Virus record (IMG/VR): IMGVR_UViG_3300025896_000030
Location: 1-64,000 of that record
Strand: one strand, 5' to 3'
Source: a virus
DNA: 64,000 nucleotides
The translations under genes were made by a program, and so were the position numbers. The notes below the pieces were generated by a model that did no database searches, was not told the origin of the DNA, and saw only the letters and a program-made list of their open reading frames with translations. Position 1 is the stretch's first letter; each line of letters begins with the position of its first letter. Positions 34,534 to 42,991 of this stretch are shown piece by piece.

Positions 34534-35899
34534 GAAGTACCAACTACAGGGAGCACAACTGATTCACAAATTTGGAGGACGTGCGCTGCTAGCTGACGAG
34601 ATGGGACTGGGTAAATCTTTCCAGTCTCTCTACTACGCGAGCAAGGTTCCTTCTCGTCGTCCCATCGTCGTCGTCTGCCCCGCTCAGCTCAAGTGGCAGT
34701 GGCGCGATGAGGCATGGAATCATCTCCGGATGAAAAGCGATATTCTCTCAGGGAGAATTCCAAAAAAAGACAGAGTGGAAAAGAAAGCTCACGAGGAACT
34801 CGTGATCGTGAATTACGACATTTTGGAACACTGGAATAATTGGATTATCTCACTCAAGCCCCAGATCATCATATTTGACGAGGCGCAGGCTGTGTCGAAT
34901 CGCACCTCGCTCAAATACAAACACCTCCATCGACTGATTCAGGAGGCGCAGATACCTACCCGCATCGCACTGACAGGCACGCCGCTGTCTAATCGACCTG
35001 CTGAGCTGTGGTCGATTCTCCATTTATTGCGTCCTGATGCATTCGCCTCCTTCACTAATTTTGGAATGCATTACTGCAATCCAAAAATGGAACGAGGCAA
35101 GATCGAATTTACGGGCGCCCACAATCTCGCCGGACTGCACAAGAAACTTAAAGAGTTCGTCATGATTCGCAGAGTGAAGGAGGACGTGGCGTCAGAGCTT
35201 CCTCCTAAGTCTCGCGCAACCATCTCCTTCGAGATGACCAAGGCGCAGAGGAAAGAGTACGATCTATGCGACAGGAATTTCCTGAAATGGATCATGATCA
35301 ATTATCCTGATCGCGTGCACAAGATCAGGGCAGCACAAGACAGGGAAGAAAACGAGGCGAAGAAAGGAGGAATTCATTTAGGCTACAAGCTCCGTCTGTG
35401 CGGGGAACTCAAGCGCGATCTGACTAAAGCGTGGATCGACAATTTCCTAGCGGGGTCGGAGAAAAAACTCATCGTGTTTTCGCAGTCCCTTTCCACGCTC
35501 GCTTGGTTCCATTCTAAGTACCCCGAAATCTCCGTCGTGATAGACGGAGGCGTGACAGGGCAGAAAAGACACGAGGCCGTGCAAGCGTTCCAGAGAAACA
35601 AGAAAATCAGACTGTCCTTCTCCCAGCACAAAGCAGGCGGCGTTGGAGTCACGATGCACGCAGCGTCCAACGTCGTGTATCATGACTATCCTTGGGACGC
35701 AGCCACGCTGCTACAAGGAGAAGATCGCGTGCATCGAATCGGCCAAACAGAGAAATGCTTCATCTGGTATCTCACGTTCGCCGACACAGTGGAAAAACAC
35801 GTTCTCTCCGTCCTCAACAGAAAACAGGACATTCTCACTCAAGTGCTAGATGGAAGAAAAAGGCAAAAGCATGAAAAAGCTAAAATCATCACGGCGTAA
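34520..35899 (+). CDS. SNF2-family helicase/translocase
   Basis: 459 residues. Motifs: LADEMGLGKSFQSLYYA (motif I), IVVVCPAQLKWQW (Ia), IIIFDEAQ (II, DEAQ rather than DEAH), RIALTGTPLSNRPAELWSIL (III), LIVFSQSL (IV), SFSQHKAGGVGVTMHAAS (V) and EDRVHRIGQTEKCFIWYLT (VI). This is the standard SNF2 set, including the VHRIGQ box. Phage members are thought to act as DNA translocases in replication or branch processing. It is short, near the minimal two-lobe motor. Confidence 0.9.
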   Translation: MTEPKKYQLQGAQLIHKFGGRALLADEMGLGKSFQSLYYASKVPSRRPIVVVCPAQLKWQWRDEAWNHLRMKSDILSGRIPKKDRVEKKAHEELVIVNYDILEHWNNWIISLKPQIIIFDEAQAVSNRTSLKYKHLHRLIQEAQIPTRIALTGTPLSNRPAELWSILHLLRPDAFASFTNFGMHYCNPKMERGKIEFTGAHNLAGLHKKLKEFVMIRRVKEDVASELPPKSRATISFEMTKAQRKEYDLCDRNFLKWIMINYPDRVHKIRAAQDREENEAKKGGIHLGYKLRLCGELKRDLTKAWIDNFLAGSEKKLIVFSQSLSTLAWFHSKYPEISVVIDGGVTGQKRHEAVQAFQRNKKIRLSFSQHKAGGVGVTMHAASNVVYHDYPWDAATLLQGEDRVHRIGQTEKCFIWYLTFADTVEKHVLSVLNRKQDILTQVLDGRKRQKHEKAKIITA

Positions 35900-36098
35900 G
35901 GGCTCGTACTATCTCCGCGACGTCGATCCCGACCTCCTCGACATGTTCAAGGCGGTCTGTTTCAGACGCGGACGCACGATCAAAGGAATGCTCGTCGCCC
36001 TCATCAAGGAGACGACGTTGCCCACACCTGTGCCCCGGGGACGTCATGAGATCATCGACGTCCCTCGATTGTCGCACACCCACAGATTTCCAAGATAG
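35871..36098 (+). CDS. Small ribbon-helix-helix-like protein
   Basis: 75 residues from ATG 35871, overlapping the helicase end. Residues 13-45 (SYYLRDVDPDLLDMFKAVCFRR, GRTIKGMLVALIKE) show a strand-helix-helix pattern as in RHH regulators, where the R-G-R-T turn lies between the helices. It could be a DNA-binding repressor of the replication operon. The longer start at 35850 is possible but less likely. Confidence 0.55.
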   Translation: MKKLKSSRRKGSYYLRDVDPDLLDMFKAVCFRRGRTIKGMLVALIKETTLPTPVPRGRHEIIDVPRLSHTHRFPR

Positions 36099-36123
36099 TC
36101 ACCACTCGATCACAAACGAGTAT

Positions 36124-37023
36124 ATGACCTTTCAGGAAATCCTCGACAGATATGGCGTAGAGCATTCAGTCAACCCTTCTCGACCCGGTTGGGTACAGTT
36201 CGACTGCCCTTGGTGTGGACGACGCGAGACCCCATATATGGGTTGGCGATCGGGAACAGGCGTTTGCTACTGTTGGAAATGCAGAGCGCATTCTGTCTTC
36301 GAGGTCGTGCGCGAGATCAGCAACCTTCCTACCCGGGAAGTCAAAAGGCTGATCGAGGGAATAGGAGACGACATCGCACCTGTCGATGAGCAGGATGTCC
36401 GAGGACGTCTTGTGCTGCCTTCTCCCTTCGACGATCCTTTCCCCGCTCGTCATCGCCGTTATCTCGAGGAGGAACGAGGTCTCAGCTTCGATTTCTGCAT
36501 TAATACCATTCAAATAAAGGCTCTTTCTGCCTTCGCGAGGGTGAAGACACCGGATGGGCGAAAAATTCGCTTAGATTGGCGTATTTTCATTCCGTACATA
36601 CTTGGAGGGAAGATTGTGAGCTGGACAACGCGTGCGCTCAAGGCAAGCGATCCGATGCGATATTTTGGAGCTCCAGCGAATTGCGAGGCGATCAACAGGA
36701 AGGACCTCTTGTTCATGGAGGACCTAGCAAATTATTCTGTGTGTGTCGTGGAAGGAGAATTCGACGCGATCAAAGTGGGAGCGGGCTGCGTAGCGACAGG
36801 AGGGATCGCGTACAAGCCCGCGCAGGTCAGGCGGATCGCTCGATTTCCCATTCGAGGGGTGTGGTTCGACAACGAGGCAGGTGCGCAGGAAAGAGCAGCT
36901 GAGCTTGTGGCGGAGCTGAAATTGTTCCCCGGCGAAACGTATCTGATTCAGGGCGACTCTAAAGACCCGGGTTGCGCGTCCCAGCGAGAAATTAAGCATG
37001 TCAGAAATTTTCTAAAACTATGA
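36124..37023 (+). CDS. DNA primase (DnaG-like)
   Basis: 299 residues from ATG 36124. Zinc ribbon CPWC (28-31) and CYCWKC (48-53) in the N-terminal domain, a middle part with RIFIPYILGGKIVSWTTRAL (RNA polymerase core), and the TOPRIM motif VCVVEGEFDAIKVG with the catalytic Glu near residue 208 and a downstream GVWFDNEAGAQERA acidic motif. It makes RNA primers for lagging-strand synthesis. It lacks the DnaB-binding C-terminal domain of bacterial DnaG, so it is a compact phage form. ATGA-type overlap with the next gene. Confidence 0.85.
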   Translation: MTFQEILDRYGVEHSVNPSRPGWVQFDCPWCGRRETPYMGWRSGTGVCYCWKCRAHSVFEVVREISNLPTREVKRLIEGIGDDIAPVDEQDVRGRLVLPSPFDDPFPARHRRYLEEERGLSFDFCINTIQIKALSAFARVKTPDGRKIRLDWRIFIPYILGGKIVSWTTRALKASDPMRYFGAPANCEAINRKDLLFMEDLANYSVCVVEGEFDAIKVGAGCVATGGIAYKPAQVRRIARFPIRGVWFDNEAGAQERAAELVAELKLFPGETYLIQGDSKDPGCASQREIKHVRNFLKL

Positions 37024-38279
37024 GCAACGATTCGGATGATAATGAAATCAAGACAAGCCGCGCTGCTGTCGCCGCGTTTTATCAGGACAGCATGTGGTTC
37101 AGGTTCCATAAAAGTTTGCTTCGTGTGATGAGTGGAGACGAAGCCATTCTATTGTCAGCTATTTTGAACGTGTATGGAATGGAAGGAGGCAACTGGAAAA
37201 GGATGTCCGTAGATAAATTGGAAAAGGAAACATACATGGACAAAAGAAAACAAGGCAGAGTAATCAGGATGTTGGAAGAGAAAGGTTTTCTTCAGAGCAG
37301 ATTTGAAGGGGATGGAAAAGAAGCAGGTGCCAAAAGATACATAGCACTAAATTGGGACAAATTGTCCAAAACACTCAAGGACTACGTTGTCCAAATTTCT
37401 GATAGTACAAAAAGTTGTACTATCATGTTGCATGGTGTTGTACATGATAGTACAAAAAGTTGTACTATCGCAACCCCGCTTGCACCCTCGCGTGTGCGCG
37501 CGTACGCGAAAGAAATCTCTGAAAAGAAACACACACACGCTGCGCCCAAGCACGCAGCTGTTGGAGTTTTTGACTCAGAACCTCCTTTTGAGCTCAGAGT
37601 AACGAAACACCTGTCTGAGATCATCTCTAAAAATCTCCAAATAAACGTACCTGCTAATTCAGGTCAGGCGAAATATATCCATGATTTGATAGCATTCAAA
37701 GGAATATCGAAGGACAGAATTTCCCGCGTACTAGAGTGGTACGAAAACAACTGTGGAGATAAATACGTCCCTGTAATTGGAAGCATACGGGATTTCAAAC
37801 TCAAGTTCGTAAATTTGGAACAAGCGATGTTACGAGCAGAAGGACCTGCAAACAATGTGATTCCTCCTGCTGTCGTGAAAATTTACGACGCGCTTGTGGA
37901 GTCCGAAGACATGCCCGCCAGCCTGATCCCCAAACTAAATTCCGTCCTTGTTCCCACTTACAATCTCGTCAAACCTTGGTATGACAAGTTGAGTGTCCTT
38001 GTTGAAAGATGTGCAAAATTGGGATCTTTTGGGAAAATAATCGACGACATAGAAAAGACCCTGTTCCCCACAGGGTTGAGGGGTTTTCTCATCGGGTACA
38101 TGGAGGAAAATATAATTCGCCTCAGTCAATGGGACGACTGGAATGGAGAAATAAAGCACCTTACCCTAGACACTAATTCCAAATGGGAAAAACATGCTCG
38201 TCGAACATTGTCTGAGGAGGGTTATTCAGAATCCACGATTGATGAATTGTTCCAAGCGATTAAGACCTTGAACAAATGA
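37020..38279 (+). CDS. Replication initiator-like winged-helix protein
   Basis: 419 residues. The N-terminal 100 residues resemble the winged helix of phage replication proteins: FRFHKSLLRVMSGDEAILLSAILNVY, MSVDKLEKETYMDKRKQGRVIRMLEEKGFLQ, and a Lys-rich wing. The middle (about 128-165) is low-complexity and is encoded by two 24-bp palindromes that repeat DSTKSCTI. The C-terminus is helical with no clear motif. It sits between primase and DnaB-like helicase, so a helicase loader or origin-binding role is the best inference. Confidence 0.65.
   Translation: MSNDSDDNEIKTSRAAVAAFYQDSMWFRFHKSLLRVMSGDEAILLSAILNVYGMEGGNWKRMSVDKLEKETYMDKRKQGRVIRMLEEKGFLQSRFEGDGKEAGAKRYIALNWDKLSKTLKDYVVQISDSTKSCTIMLHGVVHDSTKSCTIATPLAPSRVRAYAKEISEKKHTHAAPKHAAVGVFDSEPPFELRVTKHLSEIISKNLQINVPANSGQAKYIHDLIAFKGISKDRISRVLEWYENNCGDKYVPVIGSIRDFKLKFVNLEQAMLRAEGPANNVIPPAVVKIYDALVESEDMPASLIPKLNSVLVPTYNLVKPWYDKLSVLVERCAKLGSFGKIIDDIEKTLFPTGLRGFLIGYMEENIIRLSQWDDWNGEIKHLTLDTNSKWEKHARRTLSEEGYSESTIDELFQAIKTLNK
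37401..37424. repeat. 24-bp palindrome, copy 1 (candidate origin/operator)
   Basis: Arms GATAGTACAA and TTGTACTATC around AAAG. It is perfect in both arms and identical to the copy at 37446-37469, with 45 bases between starts. It is inside the initiator-like gene. Confidence 0.8.
37446..37469. repeat. 24-bp palindrome, copy 2 (candidate origin/operator)
   Basis: Identical to the copy at 37401-37424. The 45-base spacing is near four helical turns. GTTGTAC/CATGG sequence separates the copies. Confidence 0.8.
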
Positions 38280-39667
38280 AGATTGAGCAGGCTTCGGGCA
38301 AGGAGGAAAGAAGTATTCTTATCGGCATGATCGTGGACAAGCATGTCCTAGGTCGTGTTGCTTCACGGTGGGATTCGCACTTGTTCGAGACTCGATGGGC
38401 GAACACGATTTCCGAATTGTGCGTAAAGTATTTCCAACGCTACAAAGATGCGCCTGCCAAACAGATTCAGAGTCTGTTCGAGGCATGGTCTTCGGAGACT
38501 CGCGACAAGGAAGCGACAGGCTTGATCGGGAAGTTTTTAGCGTCCTTGTCGGACGAATACGAGCAGCTTGAAAAAGAGTCCAATTCACCCTACCTGATCG
38601 ACTTGGCGGGTCGACATTTCAATCAAGTAAAGCTCAAGCGACTAGCGCGAAGAATTGAAGGACACATCGACCAAGGAAAGATAGAAAACGCTCTGCGTGC
38701 TGTGTCTGATTTTGGCACAGGCGTTCACATTGGAGCACAAGCGACAGTGGATGTTTTCAACGATTTGGAAGCACTGTCGCGAGCCTTTTCCGAGCGTGCA
38801 GAACCCTTGATCACGCTGCGGGGGGATCTGGGTAAATTCTTTGGAAGATCGTTGCAGCGTGAAGGATTCATTTGCTTGATGGGTCCTGAAAAGAGAGGTA
38901 AGACTGCGTGGCTCGTTTATCTTTCTACCGAGGCTGCGAAGCAGCGAAAGAAGGTGGCATTTTTCGCAGTGGGAGACGAAAGCGAAGAGGAAATGATGCT
39001 GCGTTTTTCCGTGCTTGTTTCCAAGCATTCTCTGTTCCCCGACACGTTCAATTATCCCACCTCCCTGAAATATGAAGGGAAGAAAATAGAGGTTGAGCAT
39101 GAGGAATGGGAGTTCGAGAAACCTCTGTCAGAACGCCAAGCCAAGCGTGCTTTCAGCCGTTTGAAATCGGAGAGAATCAAGAGCCAGAAAGAATATCTGC
39201 GTCTTTCTGTCCATCCCAATTCATCCCTCTCGATCGAGATGATCGACGATCTCCTGACCCAATGGGAAACTGAAGGGTTCGTGCCTGATGTGGTCGTCGT
39301 CGATTATATGGACATTCTGCTGGAAACGGGAGGCTCGTCTGACGCTCGCGATAGGATCAACGCGACGTGGAAAGCATTTCGGGGACTCATGCAGAAAAGG
39401 AAGACATTAGGTCTGACAGCGACCCAAGCGAATGCAGCCTCGTATAAGGAAGGTCTGCTTTCTCGCGCCAATTTTTCGGAGGACAAGCGCAAGCTCGCTC
39501 ACGTTACGGGGATGGTCGGACTCAATCAGACCAAGGAGGAGTACGGGAAGGAAATAATGCGCCTAAACTGGATTGTTCGTCGTGGCTTCCGCGCTAATCC
39601 CAAGCATGTCTGCCACTGTGCGATGTGCCTCGAGATCGCCAATCCTGCTGTGCTTTCCCTGTACTGA
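38276..39667 (+). CDS. DnaB-like replicative helicase
   Basis: 463 residues. The C-terminal RecA-like core has Walker A MGPEKRGKTAWLVYLS (about 201-216), an acidic loop GDESEEEMMLR, Walker B DVVVVDYMDILL (about 341) and LGLTATQAN, followed by a VRRGFRANP-type end. The N-terminal 170 residues are helical like DnaB N-domains. ATGA overlap with the upstream gene. It should form the hexamer that unwinds the fork, partnered with the primase at 36124. Confidence 0.85.
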   Translation: MKIEQASGKEERSILIGMIVDKHVLGRVASRWDSHLFETRWANTISELCVKYFQRYKDAPAKQIQSLFEAWSSETRDKEATGLIGKFLASLSDEYEQLEKESNSPYLIDLAGRHFNQVKLKRLARRIEGHIDQGKIENALRAVSDFGTGVHIGAQATVDVFNDLEALSRAFSERAEPLITLRGDLGKFFGRSLQREGFICLMGPEKRGKTAWLVYLSTEAAKQRKKVAFFAVGDESEEEMMLRFSVLVSKHSLFPDTFNYPTSLKYEGKKIEVEHEEWEFEKPLSERQAKRAFSRLKSERIKSQKEYLRLSVHPNSSLSIEMIDDLLTQWETEGFVPDVVVVDYMDILLETGGSSDARDRINATWKAFRGLMQKRKTLGLTATQANAASYKEGLLSRANFSEDKRKLAHVTGMVGLNQTKEEYGKEIMRLNWIVRRGFRANPKHVCHCAMCLEIANPAVLSLY

Positions 39668-39736
39668 CAGGTGGAATAATTTTCGTAAGTGGTTGGACAG
39701 TGGAAGTAACTGTAATGGTGGCAAAGATTGGGAAAT

Positions 39737-39752
39737 TTCCACTTTACTTTCC
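39737..39752 (+). repeat. TTCCACTTTACTTTCC leader element, copy 1
   Basis: A 16-mer identical to the one at 60395-60410. In both places the ATG lies 26 bases after the last base, and the region between has similar CGAT-TTTTCC text. It may be part of a promoter or leader; function unknown. Confidence 0.5.
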
Positions 39753-39777
39753 AACCATCCATGTCGATGTTTTCGCC

Positions 39778-39978
39778 ATGAACAGAAGCCAACTCCTCGA
39801 ACACGTTCGAGATCACTTCCAAGCCGACGAGGCTTGTTTTCGGGATGGCGTTCTCTGGCTCAAGGGATACGCGTGTCTGATTACGGAAATAAGACACGAT
39901 GCGTGGACAGAGACAACGTGGACGGAATCGCTCTGCCGCGCATTGATCTGCCCACCTGTTCCCGCCTCCACCCGATAA
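39778..39978 (+). CDS. Small hypothetical protein
   Basis: 66 residues from ATG 39778, chosen because the repeated leader element (39737-39752) precedes it by the same distance as at 60436. A longer frame begins at 39625 but overlaps the helicase end. Compact alpha/beta look (LLEHVRDHF, FRDGVLWLKGYACLITEI). No family recognised. Confidence 0.5.
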   Translation: MNRSQLLEHVRDHFQADEACFRDGVLWLKGYACLITEIRHDAWTETTWTESLCRALICPPVPASTR

Positions 39979-40020
39979 GTTATTTCCGTCCAACAAAAAC
40001 CACCAACAGAAAGATAAAAC

Positions 40021-40608
40021 ATGAAAGTCCAACTGAAAGCCGCCCAGGCGTTGTTTCTCGCGCTTGGTCTCAACAATGCTCCGAAATACACTGTGGAGCA
40101 GTGCAATAAAAAGATGAGCGAACTCCTCAAGGTCATCCATGACCCCGAGGAAGTCGATCCCAACGCATTGTCCGCCGCCGAGGATAAGGCTCTCCTCAAA
40201 AAGCTCCGTAAGGCTGCCGCAGCCGACGAGCCTGTCGAAGTCGTGGCGAATGACGCAGCCGACGAGCCTGTCGAAGCGCCTGCCGCCAAGCCGACCAAAG
40301 CCTCGAAAGAAAAGCCCACCGCTAAAAAGGAAGCTGAGAAGCCGACCAAGAAGGTCGCCGAAAAAGCACCTGCGAAGAAGGAGCCCAAGCTCCCTGCTCA
40401 TCGCGACAAGTTCGGCTCCCGCGAGGGGTCGGGCGGATCGAAGATCAACGCCGTGTTGACGCGCATGCCTCAGACCACTGACGAGATCACTGAAGCCTCG
40501 GGCGTTCTCAAGGCGACGGTGCAGGAGCACTTGTGGAAGCTTCGCAAGGTGCTGAAAGTTGCCGACCGCAACGAAAAGGGATGGTATCTTCTGCCGACGA
40601 AGAAGTAA
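40021..40608 (+). CDS. Histone H1-like protein with C-terminal winged helix
   Basis: 195 residues. Residues 60-125 are a Lys/Ala/Pro/Glu-rich low-complexity arm like eukaryotic H1 tails and bacterial Hc1-type proteins, with a repeated AADEPVE block. The final 60 residues (INAVLTRMPQTTDEITEASGVLKATVQEHLWKLRKV) look like a winged helix. A compact helical N-terminus opens it. It probably binds DNA and could organise the genome or regulate transcription. A terminator follows 26 bases after the stop. Confidence 0.65.
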   Translation: MKVQLKAAQALFLALGLNNAPKYTVEQCNKKMSELLKVIHDPEEVDPNALSAAEDKALLKKLRKAAAADEPVEVVANDAADEPVEAPAAKPTKASKEKPTAKKEAEKPTKKVAEKAPAKKEPKLPAHRDKFGSREGSGGSKINAVLTRMPQTTDEITEASGVLKATVQEHLWKLRKVLKVADRNEKGWYLLPTKK

Positions 40609-40634
40609 CTTGCCTTTTCTGCTTCCAAGCGATT

Positions 40635-40665
40635 AAAGAGAGGTCTAAACAACCTCTCTTTTTTT
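40635..40665 (+). terminator. Rho-independent terminator before deazaguanine operon
   Basis: 10-bp stem AAAGAGAGGT (40635-40644) / ACCTCTCTTT (40652-40661) and a T-run to 40665. The ATG of QueD begins at 40666, directly on the T-run, so QueD may have an embedded promoter or be read by leak through the terminator. Confidence 0.8.
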
Positions 40666-41154
40666 ATGGCGATAAACATTCCTCTAGCCTTAGCCAACGC
40701 CAACAGTCATCGTCTTTCGTGCACGAAGCTCTACGTTGACTTTCCTTTTGCCCACCGCCAACACATGCACGATGGACATTGTAGCAAGATCCACGGGCAC
40801 AATTGGAGCTTTGAATTTACCTTCACCGCTGATCATGTCGATTCGTGCGGCTTCGTCATCGACTTCGGGAAAATGCAGTGGCTCAAAGGATGGCTTACTA
40901 AATGGTTCGATCACACCTTGGTTTTGAATTCTACTGATCCCCATTTGGACTATATAAGGAAATCGCTCGATGACGTGCCTTTGGCAGACATCATGGTCGT
41001 CCCAGACGCCTCCTGTGAAGGACTCGCGAAGTGGATTTTTGAGCAGGTGGATCTTTTGATCCTCGAGCATGTGGGAGTCAGTCGAGGTGTGCGACTGATC
41101 AGGGTCACCGTCAAGGAGGACAGCAAAAATTCAGCGACCTGGGAGGTTCTGTGA
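40666..41154 (+). CDS. queD: QueD, 6-carboxy-5,6,7,8-tetrahydropterin synthase
   Basis: 162 residues. Zinc histidines H30 (FPFAHRQ), H43 and H45 (IHGHNW) and the catalytic cysteine C39 (GHCSKIHGH) are present, and GFVIDFGKMQWLKGWL and FDHTLVLN follow as in the QueD/PTPS family. It converts dihydroneopterin triphosphate to 6-carboxy-tetrahydropterin, the second step after FolE in preQ0 synthesis. Its start is on the preceding terminator's T-run and its end overlaps the next GTG. Confidence 0.9.
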   Translation: MAINIPLALANANSHRLSCTKLYVDFPFAHRQHMHDGHCSKIHGHNWSFEFTFTADHVDSCGFVIDFGKMQWLKGWLTKWFDHTLVLNSTDPHLDYIRKSLDDVPLADIMVVPDASCEGLAKWIFEQVDLLILEHVGVSRGVRLIRVTVKEDSKNSATWEVL

Positions 41155-41390
41155 GTTCCAACAAAAACATATTGGTCGATTTTTCCAATATAGCTAACGA
41201 GACCATCGACAAGGCTAAATCGGGAACGCGCATCGATCGCACAGACATCACCGATCGAGCCCGCAAGAAACTGGGCAAGGATGCGTTCACCGACATGAAC
41301 GCGCATGACATGCTTACCGTCTTGTGTCGTGCCCGCTCCGATGTGGTCGTTATCAAAAAGGGCAAGGAAGGGGGAACATTCAAGCGATGA
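41151..41390 (+). CDS. Small hypothetical protein between QueD and QueE
   Basis: 79 residues from GTG 41151 (GTGA overlap with QueD) and an ATGA overlap with QueE. It is Lys/Arg-rich with DFSNIANETIDKAKSGT and a DAFTDMNAHDMLTVLCRAR helix. The coupling suggests a role in the pathway or in timing, but no family recognised. Confidence 0.6.
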   Translation: MSSNKNILVDFSNIANETIDKAKSGTRIDRTDITDRARKKLGKDAFTDMNAHDMLTVLCRARSDVVVIKKGKEGGTFKR

Positions 41391-42100
41391 AACACCTTCC
41401 TGTGCATGAGCGTTTTCTGTCCTTCCAAGGCGAAGGTGTGCATATGGGACGGGCGGCTTTCTTCATCCGCCTGTTCGGCTGTCCTCTGCATTGTCCCTGG
41501 TGCGATTCAGCGGGCACGTGGCATAAGGACTATGTGCCCGACAAGGTCGATAAATTTACTCCTGCCCAATTGGTGCAAGAGGTGCTGGAGACAGAAGCTA
41601 AATTTGTCGTCATCACCGGGGGCGAACCCGCCATCCATGATTTGATGGATCTCACTGTCTTGTTCCTCAGTTTTGATATTCGCGTCCATATCGAGACATC
41701 GGGAGCGTTCCCGCTAAAGGGAATGTTCGATTGGGTGACCGTCAGTCCAAAGCGCGCCAAGGCTCCTTTGCCTGAGGTGCTGCATTTGGCAAACGAGTTC
41801 AAGCTCATCATCGAGGGCAAGGATGACATCGCGTACTGGATGAATAATTTTCTTGATGGCGCGCTGCTTGTTCGAGCGGCAGCGAACAAGGACATAAACG
41901 AACCTGCTGTCTGGCTTCATCCCGAATGGTCTAAGCGAAACGATCCTGAGGTCCTTTCGATAATTTCCTCAACCGTTCGTGATCGAGGCGATCCTTTTCG
42001 AGCGGGTTACCAACTCCATAAACTATATCGCGCCGACTCCTTGGACAAGAGAACTTCTCCTCTCGCCCCATTGGGAGGCAACCCAAAATTAGGATATTGA
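41387..42100 (+). CDS. queE: QueE, 7-carboxy-7-deazaguanine synthase
   Basis: 237 residues from ATG 41387 (ATGA overlap). The QueE signature SFQGEGVHMGRAAFFIRLFGC leads into the radical SAM motif C32-x3-C36-x2-C39 (CPLHCPWC), and VVITGGEPAIHD and HIETSGAF occur in the core. It uses SAM and Mg2+ to contract 6-carboxy-tetrahydropterin to 7-carboxy-7-deazaguanine. It is of normal length and looks complete. Confidence 0.9.
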   Translation: MKHLPVHERFLSFQGEGVHMGRAAFFIRLFGCPLHCPWCDSAGTWHKDYVPDKVDKFTPAQLVQEVLETEAKFVVITGGEPAIHDLMDLTVLFLSFDIRVHIETSGAFPLKGMFDWVTVSPKRAKAPLPEVLHLANEFKLIIEGKDDIAYWMNNFLDGALLVRAAANKDINEPAVWLHPEWSKRNDPEVLSIISSTVRDRGDPFRAGYQLHKLYRADSLDKRTSPLAPLGGNPKLGY

Positions 42101-42991
42101 ATGAACCTTCCCGATATACAAAAAACGATCGACACGCGTGGCGTCCCGATTGATCGCGTGGGCGTGACTGGAATCAGGCTGCCCATTCGTCTTCTCCGCA
42201 AGCCTACGATGGACGAAACGTTGAAGGAAGACTGGCAGGACTCGGTAGGAGTTTTTGAGCTTTCTTGCAACCTTCCCCGCGATGTGAAGGGCACACACAT
42301 GAGTCGATTTACGGAAGTGTTGATGGAACACATCGATAAGGAAAGTGGTGTATTTTCTCACACTTCACTCGCCAAGGTCGCTGATGTGTTGATGGAAAGA
42401 ATGCAGGCGTCATGTGTGGAGGTCAGTGTCAAGGCAGTGTATTTCATGCCTCAAGTCTCCCCTGTGACAGGCAGGAAAGGGATCGCGCCGATCGACGTGG
42501 GACTGTCAGTGTCACGCTACAATTTCGAGGGCACGATTGGGCTTGTGGAGGAGTGGATGACATCGGTTCAGATCGAGGGGATGACCTGCTGTCCCTGCTC
42601 GAAGGAGATAAGTGATTACCACCATTCAACGCAAACGGGGAAAGGCGCACATAGCCAGCGGTCTATGGTGTCACTACAAATTCATCACGCTGCGTTGAAT
42701 ACCATTTGGTTTGAAGACCTTGCAGGCGCGATACAAGCAGCCTATTCGTCTCCTGTTTATCCGGTCCTCAAGAGACCGGATGAAAGAGCGGTGACGATTG
42801 CTGCCTACGAAAATCCCAAGTTCGTGGAGGATGTGATTAGGGATGTCGTCGTGAATCTGGGAGCACTTCACCTGAAGCAACTGGGAGGTACAGAGTCGTG
42901 GCAATGCAACGTTCGCGTGTGCAATGCTGAGAGCATCCACTACCACGACGCGTTCGCTTCCCTCGCCGTCCGCTTTCCTGCCCTGCTGTGA
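42101..42991 (+). CDS. folE2: GTP cyclohydrolase FolE2 (type IB)
   Basis: 296 residues, starting directly at the end of QueE. GVTGIRLPIRLL, HMSRFTEVL, MTCCPCSKEISDY and GAHSQRSMVSLQIH are the FolE2 family blocks; the CCPCS cysteine and following His bind the metal. It opens the pathway by converting GTP to dihydroneopterin triphosphate. Its presence next to QueD and QueE gives the phage its own first step, independent of host FolE. Confidence 0.9.
   Translation: MNLPDIQKTIDTRGVPIDRVGVTGIRLPIRLLRKPTMDETLKEDWQDSVGVFELSCNLPRDVKGTHMSRFTEVLMEHIDKESGVFSHTSLAKVADVLMERMQASCVEVSVKAVYFMPQVSPVTGRKGIAPIDVGLSVSRYNFEGTIGLVEEWMTSVQIEGMTCCPCSKEISDYHHSTQTGKGAHSQRSMVSLQIHHAALNTIWFEDLAGAIQAAYSSPVYPVLKRPDERAVTIAAYENPKFVEDVIRDVVVNLGALHLKQLGGTESWQCNVRVCNAESIHYHDAFASLAVRFPALL

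Noticed and set aside
39526-40530. 334-residue minus-strand frame over helicase end and histone-like gene
   Set aside because: Antisense to two supported genes and the leader; composition Phe/Leu/Arg-rich from the Lys-rich plus strand.
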